Shown here piece by piece: positions 57,515 to 64,000 of a DNA stretch of 64,000 bases. The notes under the pieces are model-generated. The model was given only the letters and a program-made list of their open reading frames with translations. It was not told where the DNA came from and did no database searches. The position numbers were made by a program, and so were the translations under genes. The stretch is from Mxb001 sp049431945 (lineage in GTDB: Bacteria > Actinomycetota > Actinomycetes > S36-B12): positions 34,151 through 98,150 of the forward strand of contig JBMTDJ010000001.1 of assembly GCA_049431945.1 (NCBI GenBank), in the 5' to 3' direction. Positions within the stretch are counted from its first letter, which is position 1. Each line of letters opens with the position of its first letter.

Positions 57515-57675
57515 CAGGTCGCGCTCCACGCGTAGAGCACGCCTCCGAGCAGGGCCATCGCTGCGAGGATCCCCAGGATCACCGCAGCATTGCGCTTGCC
57601 CTGCTTGGCGAACGAGTAGACGCCGCCCGCGAGGAACGCCGCCAGCGCGAGCAGGAGAACGGCGGTCCAGCCCAT
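57514..57675 (-). CDS. Small (53 aa) membrane protein between hisB and hisH
   Basis: Two transmembrane helices (about 4-22 and 31-49) with a basic turn KQGKRNA. ATG 57675 overlaps the hisB stop (TGATG) and its stop overlaps the hisH start, so it is firmly part of the coupled series. Short proteins of this kind recur at this place in actinobacteria; function unknown. Confidence 0.78.
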   Translation of the reverse strand: MGWTAVLLLALAAFLAGGVYSFAKQGKRNAAVILGILAAMALLGGVLYAWSAT

Positions 57676-58286
57676 CAGGGTTCGACCGACTCTCGGCTCG
57701 ACAACGTCCCCTTGGTCGATGGCACGCCCACGACACGGGGGTCGAGAGCCACGGCATCGCGCAGGGCGCGTGCGAATGACTTGAACTGAGCCTCCACGAC
57801 GTGATGCGCATTGCGCCCGTTGAGGACCCGCACGTGCAAAGTGACCTGAGCGGTCGCGACGAAGGACTCGAAGATGTGGCGGGTGAGCGTGGTGTCGTAG
57901 GACCCGATGAGTTCCACGATCTCCGGCTCGACGTGCACGAGGTACGGACGGCCGGACAGATCGACCGCGCACTGGCACAGCGATTCGTCGAGCGGGACAA
58001 GTGAGTCGCCGAATCTCCGGGTGCCCGCGGCGTCACCCAGCGCCTCGCGGAAGGCTGTCCCGAGGGCGAGCGAGGTGTCCTCGACTGTGTGGTGGGCATC
58101 GACCTCAAGGTCACCGGTCGTGCGCACGGTGAGGTCGAAGCCCCCATGCTTGCCGAGTTGGCTCAGCATGTGATCGAAGAACGGCACACCCGTCTGCACG
58201 TCAGTCTGGCCCGAGCCGTCGAGATCGATCTCGACGAGGACACTGCTCTCCTTGGTCGTGCGCTCAACACGGCCGGTGCGACTCAT
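57675..58286 (-). CDS. hisB: Imidazoleglycerol-phosphate dehydratase
   Basis: Manganese enzyme removing water from imidazole glycerol phosphate. A 203-aa monofunctional form: DHMLSQLGKHGGFDL, HHTVEDTSLALG and AHHVVEAQFKSFARAL carry the metal His/Glu ligands. ATG 58286 overlaps the hisC stop by ATGA. The phosphatase (HisN) gene is elsewhere. Confidence 0.97.
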   Translation of the reverse strand: MSRTGRVERTTKESSVLVEIDLDGSGQTDVQTGVPFFDHMLSQLGKHGGFDLTVRTTGDLEVDAHHTVEDTSLALGTAFREALGDAAGTRRFGDSLVPLDESLCQCAVDLSGRPYLVHVEPEIVELIGSYDTTLTRHIFESFVATAQVTLHVRVLNGRNAHHVVEAQFKSFARALRDAVALDPRVVGVPSTKGTLSSRESVEP

Positions 58287-59434
58287 GGTGCGTCTCCCTC
58301 CACGCCCCCGTCGTCCTCAGGAGCGGGCACCATCATGCCGTCCAGCGCCACCACCTCGGCAAGCGCGGTGCGGAACGTCGCATTGTCGTCGGGTGTGCCC
58401 ACGGTCACGCGCAACCAGCCCTCCGGCCCCACCTCGCGGATGAGGACACCGCGGTCGAGCAACTCCTGCCAGGCGTGATGACGGTCGGCGAACTCCCCGA
58501 TGAGGATGAAGTTGGCGTCGGAGTCGACGGCGCGGATTCCGTGAGCACGGAGCCAGAGCACCAGGGAGTCGCGCTCCGCGCGAAGAGTGTCCACCTGGCC
58601 GAGCAGCTCGTCGCTGAACTCCAGCGCCGTGCGGGCGACCGCCTGCGTCACGCTCGACAGGTGATAGGGCAGGCGTACGACGCGGAGCGCGTCGATCACC
58701 TCGGGGGCAGCGACCGCGTAGCCAAGGCGGGCGCCGGCGAGGGCGAAGGCCTTGCTCATGGTCCGCGTGACGATGAGGTTGGGGTGCGCCTCGAGCAGGG
58801 TCAGCGCGGACGGCGTGCCGGGGCGCCGGAACTCCGCGTAGGCCTCGTCGACCACGACGACACCGGTCGACATCGCGCAGGCGGCGGAAACGACATCGAG
58901 GGTGAGCGCCGTGCCCGTGGGGTTGTTGGGCGACGTGAGGACGAGGATGTCAGGGGACCCGCCGATCATCGCCGCGACAACCATGGCGGCATCGAGGCCG
59001 AAGTCCTGACGTCGCCCCACGGTGCGATAGCGCGTGAAGGTATCCCGCGCGTACTGCTCGTACATCGAGTACGTCGGCGAGAACCCCATCGCCAGGCGCC
59101 CTGGGCCTCCGAAGGCGGCGAAGACGTGCTGCATCACCTCGTTGGAGCCGTTGGCCGCCCACACCATCGCGGGATCGACCTGAACTCCCGATTCGCGGCC
59201 GAGGTACGCCGCCAGCGCCTCCCGCAGCGCCCACGCCTCGCGATCGGGATAGCGATTGAGCGAGGTGGCCGCCTCCGCGGCGGCGCGTCCTATCGCCTCG
59301 GCGAGAGCGGCGGACGGTGGGAAGGGGTTCTCGTTGGTGTTGAGCCGCACGGCGACATCGAGTTGCGGGGCGCCATAGGGCTCCTCGTCCCGCAGGTCGT
59401 CACGGACCGGAGGCGACCAGGGTGTGTCGGCCAT
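58283..59434 (-). CDS. hisC: Histidinol-phosphate aminotransferase
   Basis: PLP class I/II aminotransferase. At 383 aa: RLNTNENPFPPS, NGSNEVMQHVF, LTSPNNPTGTAL, VVDEAYAEF, and the PLP lysine in TMSKAFALAGARLGY. It starts 2 nt after hisD and is coupled to hisB. Confidence 0.96.
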   Translation of the reverse strand: MADTPWSPPVRDDLRDEEPYGAPQLDVAVRLNTNENPFPPSAALAEAIGRAAAEAATSLNRYPDREAWALREALAAYLGRESGVQVDPAMVWAANGSNEVMQHVFAAFGGPGRLAMGFSPTYSMYEQYARDTFTRYRTVGRRQDFGLDAAMVVAAMIGGSPDILVLTSPNNPTGTALTLDVVSAACAMSTGVVVVDEAYAEFRRPGTPSALTLLEAHPNLIVTRTMSKAFALAGARLGYAVAAPEVIDALRVVRLPYHLSSVTQAVARTALEFSDELLGQVDTLRAERDSLVLWLRAHGIRAVDSDANFILIGEFADRHHAWQELLDRGVLIREVGPEGWLRVTVGTPDDNATFRTALAEVVALDGMMVPAPEDDGGVEGDAP

Positions 59435-59436
59435 GG

Positions 59437-60765
59437 TCAGTCCGGGAGGCGGACGGTGATGGCGGCGGCATGCCCGGGCAGGTCCTCGGCGAGAGCGAGC
59501 GCGACCACGTGATCGGCAGCACCCGCGAGTGCATCGGCGTCGTAGTCGATGATGTGGATCCCTCGCAGGAAGGTCTGGACCGACAGCCCCGACGAGTGCG
59601 CCGCCGATCCGCCGGTGGGAAGCACATGGTTGGACCCGGCGCAGTAGTCGCCGAGCGACACCGGAGCGTGCGTGCCGACGAAGATCGCTCCCGCGTTGCG
59701 CACGCGCAAGGCGACATCCCTGGCGTCGCGCGTGTGGATCTCGAGGTGCTCAGCGGCGTAGGCATCCACCACGCGCAGCCCCTGGTCGATGTCGTCCACG
59801 AGGACGATGCCGCTCTGGGGACCGGTGAGCGCCTCCGTGATCCGCTCGACGTGCTTGGTGCGGGCCAGCTGATCGGTGATCTCGCGATCGACGGCGTCGG
59901 CGAGCTCCGGCGACGTGGTCACCAGGACGGCTGCAGCGAGCGTGTCGTGCTCGGCCTGGCTGATGAGGTCGGCCGCGACGTGCGCGGGGTCCGCCGAGTC
60001 ATCCGCGAGGACGGCCACCTCCGTCGGTCCCGCCTCGGAATCGATGCCGATCTGGCCCTTGAGTACGCGCTTTGCCGCCGTCACCCAGATATTGCCCGGA
60101 CCGGTGACCATGTCGACGGGCGCGCAGTGGCCCAGATCGCCGTCGGGGAGGTCGACGCCGTACGCCAGCATCGCGATGGCCTGCGCGCCGCCCACGGCGT
60201 AGACCTCGTCGATACCGAGCAGTCCGCACGCGGCGAGGATCGTCGGGTGCGGGAGTCCCCCGTGATCGGCCTGCGCCGGAGAGACGACGCACAGCGACTC
60301 CACGCCCGCGATCTGTGCGGGTACGACATTCATGATGACGCTGCTGGGATAGACGGCGCGGCCGCCGGGGACATAGAGACCGACGCGCGCGACGGGCAGC
60401 CAGCGCTCGGTGACGGTGCCGCCCTCGACGACGGTGGTGATGGTCTCGCCGCGGACCTGATCGGAGTGCACGAGGCGCGCGCGGCGGATTGATTCCTCGA
60501 GCGCCGCGCGCACCGCAGGATCAAGCCCGGCGACCGCAGCAGCGATCGCGTCCTTCGGCACTCGCAGATGGGCCGGCCGGACCCCGTCGAGGCGCTCGGT
60601 CCAGTCCAGCACGGCCTCAGCCCCTCGCGCCTGTACATCCCGCACGATGGGGATGACCGTGGCGGTGGCCTCTTCCACATCGATCGCGGCACGCGGCAGG
60701 ACTGCGCGCGGGTCGGTGCCCGCAGCGGCGAGGTCGACACCTCGGAGGTCGATGCGCTGGATCAC
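59437..60765 (-). CDS. hisD: Histidinol dehydrogenase
   Basis: Zinc, NAD-dependent final two steps of histidine synthesis. The 442-aa product has LYVPGGRAVYPSSVIMN, GGAQAIAMLAYG, the signature DSEAGPTEVAVLAD region, EHLEIHT, and GDYCAGSNHVLPTGG. The start is GTG 60765: TACAAT lies 7 nt upstream, so the mRNA starts at or by the GTG; a longer frame would begin inside the divergent promoter region. First gene of the his-trp series, with no leader peptide, so no ribosome-mediated attenuation at this end. Confidence 0.96.
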   Translation of the reverse strand: MIQRIDLRGVDLAAAGTDPRAVLPRAAIDVEEATATVIPIVRDVQARGAEAVLDWTERLDGVRPAHLRVPKDAIAAAVAGLDPAVRAALEESIRRARLVHSDQVRGETITTVVEGGTVTERWLPVARVGLYVPGGRAVYPSSVIMNVVPAQIAGVESLCVVSPAQADHGGLPHPTILAACGLLGIDEVYAVGGAQAIAMLAYGVDLPDGDLGHCAPVDMVTGPGNIWVTAAKRVLKGQIGIDSEAGPTEVAVLADDSADPAHVAADLISQAEHDTLAAAVLVTTSPELADAVDREITDQLARTKHVERITEALTGPQSGIVLVDDIDQGLRVVDAYAAEHLEIHTRDARDVALRVRNAGAIFVGTHAPVSLGDYCAGSNHVLPTGGSAAHSSGLSVQTFLRGIHIIDYDADALAGAADHVVALALAEDLPGHAAAITVRLPD

Positions 60766-60772
60766 GCTGACG

Positions 60773-60778
60773 ATTGTA
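60773..60778 (-). promoter_or_regulatory. -10 box (TACAAT) of the leaderless his-trp operon
   Basis: TACAAT on the minus strand, near-consensus, 7 nt before the hisD GTG. No good -35. It lies 4 bp from the opposing LON-gene -10. Confidence 0.65.
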
Positions 60779-60782
60779 GGTC

Positions 60783-60788
60783 TAGCCT
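60783..60788 (+). promoter_or_regulatory. -10 box (TAGCCT) of the leaderless LON-domain gene
   Basis: TAGCCT fits TANNNT and lies 6 nt before the GTG at 60795. Head-to-head with the hisD promoter. Confidence 0.55.
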
Positions 60789-60794
60789 GCAGTC

Positions 60795-61454
60795 GTGACG
60801 TCAGCACGAGTCATCCCCCTCTTCCCGCTGTCGAGCCTGCTCGTACCCGGGCTCGTCATGCCCCTCCACATCTTTGAGCCGCGCTACCGCCAGCTCATCG
60901 CCGATATCGTCGACGCGCCTGAGGATGAGCGAGGCTTCGGCGTCATCGCCATCCGCGAGGGGCAGGAGGTCGGTGCCGATGGAGCGCGTGCGCTGTACGA
61001 CGTCGGGACCTTCGCGTCACTGCGCGAGGTGGAGATGCACGAGGACGGTCGGTCCGACATCGTCACCGTGGGCACCGAGCGCTTCCGCGTGCTCCGACTG
61101 ATCGACGGCAGGCCGTACACGCAGGCCGAGGTCGAGATCCTCGAGGAGGAGTCGGGGCCCGCGGCCCCGAGCCTGGGGCAGGTCGTGCTCGATCGCTTCC
61201 GCGCTTACCGCGCCCTGCTCAGTGATGATGACGACGACAGCGACCTGCCGGAGGACCCGCGGGTCCTTTCCTACCTCGTCGCCGCGGCCGTGGTCGCCGA
61301 TCTGCCCACCCGACAGGGCTTCCTCGAGGCAGCGGACGACTCCATGCGACTGCGGGCCGAGGCCGACTTCCTGCGCGCCGAGACTGCCATCGTCGAATCC
61401 GTGCCATCGCTGCCGGCGACCGATCTCGCGCGCGAGCCCTACGGGCTCAACTGA
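60795..61454 (+). CDS. LON peptidase substrate-binding domain protein
   Basis: A 219-aa protein made only of the Lon N-terminal domain, with no ATPase or protease part. IPLFPLSSLLVPGLVMPLHIFEPRYRQLI at the start and GFGVIAIREG match the family. An acidic DDDDDS loop (about 143-148) precedes the helical C-terminal half. Such solo LON domains occur next to hisD in actinobacteria; the role is unknown, perhaps substrate binding. GTG 60795 is chosen from the leaderless promoter. Confidence 0.88.
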   Translation: MTSARVIPLFPLSSLLVPGLVMPLHIFEPRYRQLIADIVDAPEDERGFGVIAIREGQEVGADGARALYDVGTFASLREVEMHEDGRSDIVTVGTERFRVLRLIDGRPYTQAEVEILEEESGPAAPSLGQVVLDRFRAYRALLSDDDDDSDLPEDPRVLSYLVAAAVVADLPTRQGFLEAADDSMRLRAEADFLRAETAIVESVPSLPATDLAREPYGLN

Positions 61455-61470
61455 TGACGCGGGGGCGCTG

Positions 61471-61959
61471 ATGGCACGCGCGAAGCCATCCGGCACGCCG
61501 GCACTGGTCGCACTCCAGCGCTCGGACATCGAGTTCAGCGTGCACGCCTACGACCATGACCCGGCAGCCGAGAGCTTCGGCCTGGAGGCCGCCGACGCTC
61601 TCGGCCTCGATCCGGCGTGCGTCTTCAAGACCCTGCTGGCCGAGGTCGACGGCGCCGCGACGGTGGGGATCGTGCCCGTGACAGGCCAACTCGATCTCAA
61701 GGCCCTGGCCGCGGCGCGCGGCGGCAAGCGCGCGCGGATGATGGCGGTCTCCGTCGCTGAGCGCGTGACGGGCTACGTGGCGGGCGGGATCTCGCCCCTC
61801 GGCCAGCGCAAGGCCCTGCCGACCGTCATCGACGTCAGCGCGACTGCGCTTCCCGTCATCTATGTCTCCGGCGGGCAGCGCGGGCTCGACATCGGCGTCG
61901 CCCCGGCCGATCTGGCACGCCTCACGGGCGCGGCGTACGCCCCGATCGCCACCCACTGA
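61471..61959 (+). CDS. ybaK: Cys-tRNA(Pro)/aminoacyl-tRNA deacylase, YbaK type
   Basis: Trans-editing enzyme that hydrolyses mischarged tRNA, usually Cys-tRNA(Pro). The 162-aa product has the fold seen in the proS editing insert: FKTLLAEVDG (conserved Lys), VPVTGQLDLKALAAARGGKRA, GYVAGGISPLGQRKALPTVID and YVSGGQRGLDIGV. ATG 61471 begins 16 nt after the LON-gene stop, so the two are likely co-transcribed. Confidence 0.93.
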   Translation: MARAKPSGTPALVALQRSDIEFSVHAYDHDPAAESFGLEAADALGLDPACVFKTLLAEVDGAATVGIVPVTGQLDLKALAAARGGKRARMMAVSVAERVTGYVAGGISPLGQRKALPTVIDVSATALPVIYVSGGQRGLDIGVAPADLARLTGAAYAPIATH

Positions 61960-61974
61960 GTCCCCGAATCCCCT

Positions 61975-62022
61975 GGCGCACCGGGCAGCGGGGTGCCACG
62001 CTAATCCCCGCCTCGGTGCGCC
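61975..62022 (+). terminator. Nested hairpin between ybaK and the secreted protein gene
   Basis: GGCGCACCG (61975-61983) pairs with CGGTGCGCC (62014-62022); inside, GCGGGG (61988-61993) pairs with CCCCGC (62006-62011). Fifteen base pairs in all. It ends 11 nt before the AAGGAG site of the next gene. It may terminate the LON-ybaK transcript or structure the next leader; there is no U tract. Confidence 0.5.
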
Positions 62023-62045
62023 GTGCCCCCTACGAAGGAGTCCCT

Positions 62046-62618
62046 ATGCTCAAGGCTCGTCGGATCGCCGCTGTCGCCTGTGCCGCACTCGTCGCGATCA
62101 CGCCCACGATCGGCATCACGACATCCGCGGGCGCAGGCAATAACTGGTCGGGCTACACGTCACAGGTGACCTACACCGTGTACAAGCCATACGAGACCCT
62201 CGGACTGGCGCGTGACAAGCTCACCATCAATCAGGCGTGCTCCGTGGGTGTTCCCCGGCAGGTCCGGACTCTCCATGCCGTGTACCGAGGTTCGGGCGGG
62301 AGGCTGATCAAGCTCTACGAGATTGACGAGTCTGTCGACTGCATCCCCCCGGGTGGTGGCGCGATGGTGCAGTACGTGCCCGCCAAGACCTTCCCGGTGC
62401 AAAGAGGTGCGGGTACGGCGACTCTGTGGATCGACTGCCAGACAGCGCTGCAGTGCGAGTTCCCCAGCAACGAGCTGATCAAGGACCTCGGGGCGTGGGT
62501 GATGGTGCCATTGCGGGCCGTGTCACCGAAGTTCGGCACACACGCCTACGTCTACACCAAGAACGTCTCGTACAAGCAGATCAAGAAGTTCGTCCGGGGC
62601 CTCGACACCCTGCCGTGA
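62046..62618 (+). CDS. Secreted protein of unknown family
   Basis: A 190-aa exported protein not recognised by family. Signal peptide (1-28: MLKARRIAAV, hydrophobic core, likely cut near SAGA). The mature part of about 155 residues is beta-rich, with aromatic Tyr/Trp-rich patches (NNWSGYTSQVTYTVYKPYE) and four cysteines (NQACS, VDCIPP, IDCQTALQC) that could form two disulfides. The start is ATG 62046 with AAGGAG 5 nt upstream. Its C-terminus faces the DUF2567-like gene tail-to-tail. Confidence 0.75.
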   Translation: MLKARRIAAVACAALVAITPTIGITTSAGAGNNWSGYTSQVTYTVYKPYETLGLARDKLTINQACSVGVPRQVRTLHAVYRGSGGRLIKLYEIDESVDCIPPGGGAMVQYVPAKTFPVQRGAGTATLWIDCQTALQCEFPSNELIKDLGAWVMVPLRAVSPKFGTHAYVYTKNVSYKQIKKFVRGLDTLP

Positions 62619-62671
62619 TCGCCGGGGTTGCCCACGCCGATTGACTCCGCTCGCGCCGGCACGCTGGAGGT

Positions 62672-63187
62672 CTAGGACCGCTCTGCTGCGCGGCCGCGCA
62701 GCCAGTCGGAGAGCGCCGAGAGGAAGACGACGAGGACGCTGGCCAACGGCCACAGGACGAGGACGCCGGGCATACGCAGCCGCAACGGCGCCGTGATGAC
62801 ATCACCCGGAGTCGACGCGGCAACAAGCGCATCGAAGTCGAAGGCCCCGAGCATCTCCCCCGTGCGCCACAGGACGATCGATCCGACGGCACCGAGCACG
62901 AGCACACTCACGAGTGCCACCGCCAGGGCGTGGTCAGGGGCCACCACGCGTCGACACGCCCAGACCGCGAGGACACCGACCACAAGGCCAGCCGCGAGGC
63001 ACAGCAACGCAGCGATGCCGTCATCGGTCATGTAGCCCTCGGGTTGGTAGCCCTCCGGATACGGCAGGCCGTCACCGGCGATGACGAGCGCAACCCGCGG
63101 GGCGAGAGACTCCCACCACCATCCCAGGAGGGCACCGAGCGCCGCGGCGGCGAGCACCGCGACGAGGGCGGCGAGCAGTCGTCTCAT
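62672..63187 (-). CDS. Membrane protein, DUF2567-like
   Basis: A 171-aa protein with four hydrophobic helices (about 5-25, 58-78, 88-108, 143-163) and a hydrophilic loop (PEGYQPEGYMTDDG) between the first two. It resembles the DUF2567 family that occurs near dnaE in actinobacteria, but I assign it only by shape and position. It starts 7 nt after the dnaE stop, so it is probably co-transcribed with dnaE. Confidence 0.6.
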   Translation of the reverse strand: MRRLLAALVAVLAAAALGALLGWWWESLAPRVALVIAGDGLPYPEGYQPEGYMTDDGIAALLCLAAGLVVGVLAVWACRRVVAPDHALAVALVSVLVLGAVGSIVLWRTGEMLGAFDFDALVAASTPGDVITAPLRLRMPGVLVLWPLASVLVVFLSALSDWLRGRAAERS

Positions 63188-63194
63188 GGCTCGG

Positions 63195-64000
63195 TCAGCC
63201 TAGGCAGGTCGGACCGAGCAGGGCCTTGAGGTCACCGTAGAGCGCCGGGCTCGGCGTGACGCGCAGGCGATCATCGAGTCGGAGCACGGTGGTGCGCCCG
63301 GAGGCTGCGAGGTGAAGGTGGACCTCCGTCGTGCCCGGATGCGCGGCGAGGATCTCCTTCAGTCGCTCCACAACCGGCGGCACGCAACGCGCCGCGGGCA
63401 TGGACAGCCGAACCGGCCCTGCATGCGCCTCGCTCACGTCGGGCTGGGTGATCTCCATGGCGACAAGACGCGCAGCATCCTCGTCGGGTCGATCGATGCG
63501 CCCCCGCACGAGCAGCACCGCATCGTCGACCAGCAGCGTGCCGGCCGCGGCATAGGTCTGCGGGAAGACCATGACCTCGACCGCGCCGTCGAGATCCTCG
63601 AGAGTGACGATCGCCCACAGCGACCCCTGTTTCGTCGTCTTGCGCTGGACACCCGTGACCAGGCCGCCCACGGTCACGACAGTGCCCTCGGCTCGATCAC
63701 CGGTGTGCACGTGGACCACCGAGCAGTCCGTCGACTGAGCGAGGAACTGCTCGACGCCGTAGAGCGGATGATCGGAGACATACAGGCCCAACATGTCGCG
63801 TTCGTGGGCGAGCAGCGCTGACTTGTCCCACTCCCCCAGCGGGATGTCGGGCGTGATGCGCAGCCCGCCCGCGCCCTCGTCCTCACCCATGCCACCGAAG
63901 AGGTCGAATTGACCCACGGCCTCCGCGCGCTTGAGATCGACAGCCGCGTCGATGACCTGCTCGTGGACGGTGGTGAGACCGCGCCGGGAGTCACCGAGCG
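63195..64000 (-). CDS. dnaE: DNA polymerase III alpha subunit, C-terminal part (5' end cut by window)
   Basis: The visible 267 residues are the C-terminal end of the replicative polymerase (usual length about 1170). Helix-hairpin and beta-clamp contact region reads VHEQVIDAAVDLKRAEAVGQFDLFGG, with the clamp-binding motif QFDLF; then an OB domain (VTVGGLVTGVQRKTTKQG, WAIVTLEDLDG) and a C-terminal tau-binding region. It matches DnaE1 rather than the error-prone DnaE2 by the QFDLFGG context. The frame continues upstream past the edge with no stop. Confidence 0.93.
   Translation of the reverse strand, partial: LGDSRRGLTTVHEQVIDAAVDLKRAEAVGQFDLFGGMGEDEGAGGLRITPDIPLGEWDKSALLAHERDMLGLYVSDHPLYGVEQFLAQSTDCSVVHVHTGDRAEGTVVTVGGLVTGVQRKTTKQGSLWAIVTLEDLDGAVEVMVFPQTYAAAGTLLVDDAVLLVRGRIDRPDEDAARLVAMEITQPDVSEAHAGPVRLSMPAARCVPPVVERLKEILAAHPGTTEVHLHLAASGRTTVLRLDDRLRVTPSPALYGDLKALLGPTCLG

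Overview
The window is a 64 kb stretch of high-GC chromosome from an actinobacterium (class Actinomycetes). The evidence is gene order, codon use with G/C at nearly every third position, GTG/TTG starts, actinobacterial families (MihF, PriA, the Trp-operon membrane protein, HGxxPAAW, DUF4439, the short NusA) and many apparently leaderless genes with a TANNNT-like -10 box 6-7 nt before the start codon. I cannot place it below class level. Both ends cut genes: an M16 peptidase at the left and dnaE at the right. I see no tRNA, rRNA, CRISPR array, insertion sequence or prophage, and no gene-free stretch over 300 bases; the longest is about 212 bases between rpsO and pnp.

Layout, mostly on the minus strand and so read from right to left. 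1-12.8 kb is the transcription/translation cluster rimP-nusA-ylxR-infB-DUF503-rbfA-truB-[nucleotide-sugar dehydrogenase]-ribF-rpsO-pnp-M16 peptidase. 12.9-13.9 kb (+) holds a ferritin-like lipoprotein and a DUF4439 protein. 13.9-21.75 kb is dxr-rip-ispG-GNAT-proS-HAD-TSUP, with isoprenoid precursor genes and the site-2 protease upstream of proS. gabT (+) at 21.8-23.1 kb is divergent from dxr and convergent with the next operon.

23.1-34.5 kb is a ten-gene pyrimidine operon, pyrR-pyrB-pyrC-membrane protein-carA-carB-pyrK-pyrD-pyrF-[mihF::gmk]. Every junction overlaps, which suggests translational coupling along the whole operon. It is headed by a TAGGGT promoter and a leader hairpin that matches the PyrR-binding loop and abuts the Shine-Dalgarno sequence. 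The last gene fuses the nucleoid protein MihF in frame to guanylate kinase.

34.5-46.6 kb carries a ZIP-family metal transporter, pyk, gltBD, a secreted SGNH hydrolase, lgt and a membrane-anchored DsbA-like thioredoxin. 46.6-60.8 kb is the his-trp supercluster hisD-hisC-hisB-small TM-hisH-small TM-priA-hisF-hisI-trpE-Trp membrane protein-HGxxPAAW-response regulator-histidine kinase-DUF2752-trpC-trpB-trpA. PriA covers both HisA and TrpF, and a two-component system sits inside the trp genes. The right end has a LON-domain protein and a YbaK-type deacylase (+), an unrecognised secreted protein (+), a small membrane protein and the 3' end of dnaE (-).

Most of the window is conserved housekeeping. 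The points most worth following are the MihF-Gmk fusion, the PyrR leader element, the two-component system within the trp genes, the tight divergent leaderless promoters (dxr/gabT and hisD/LON), and several long intergenic hairpins, notably upstream of proS, infB and the orphan secreted protein.
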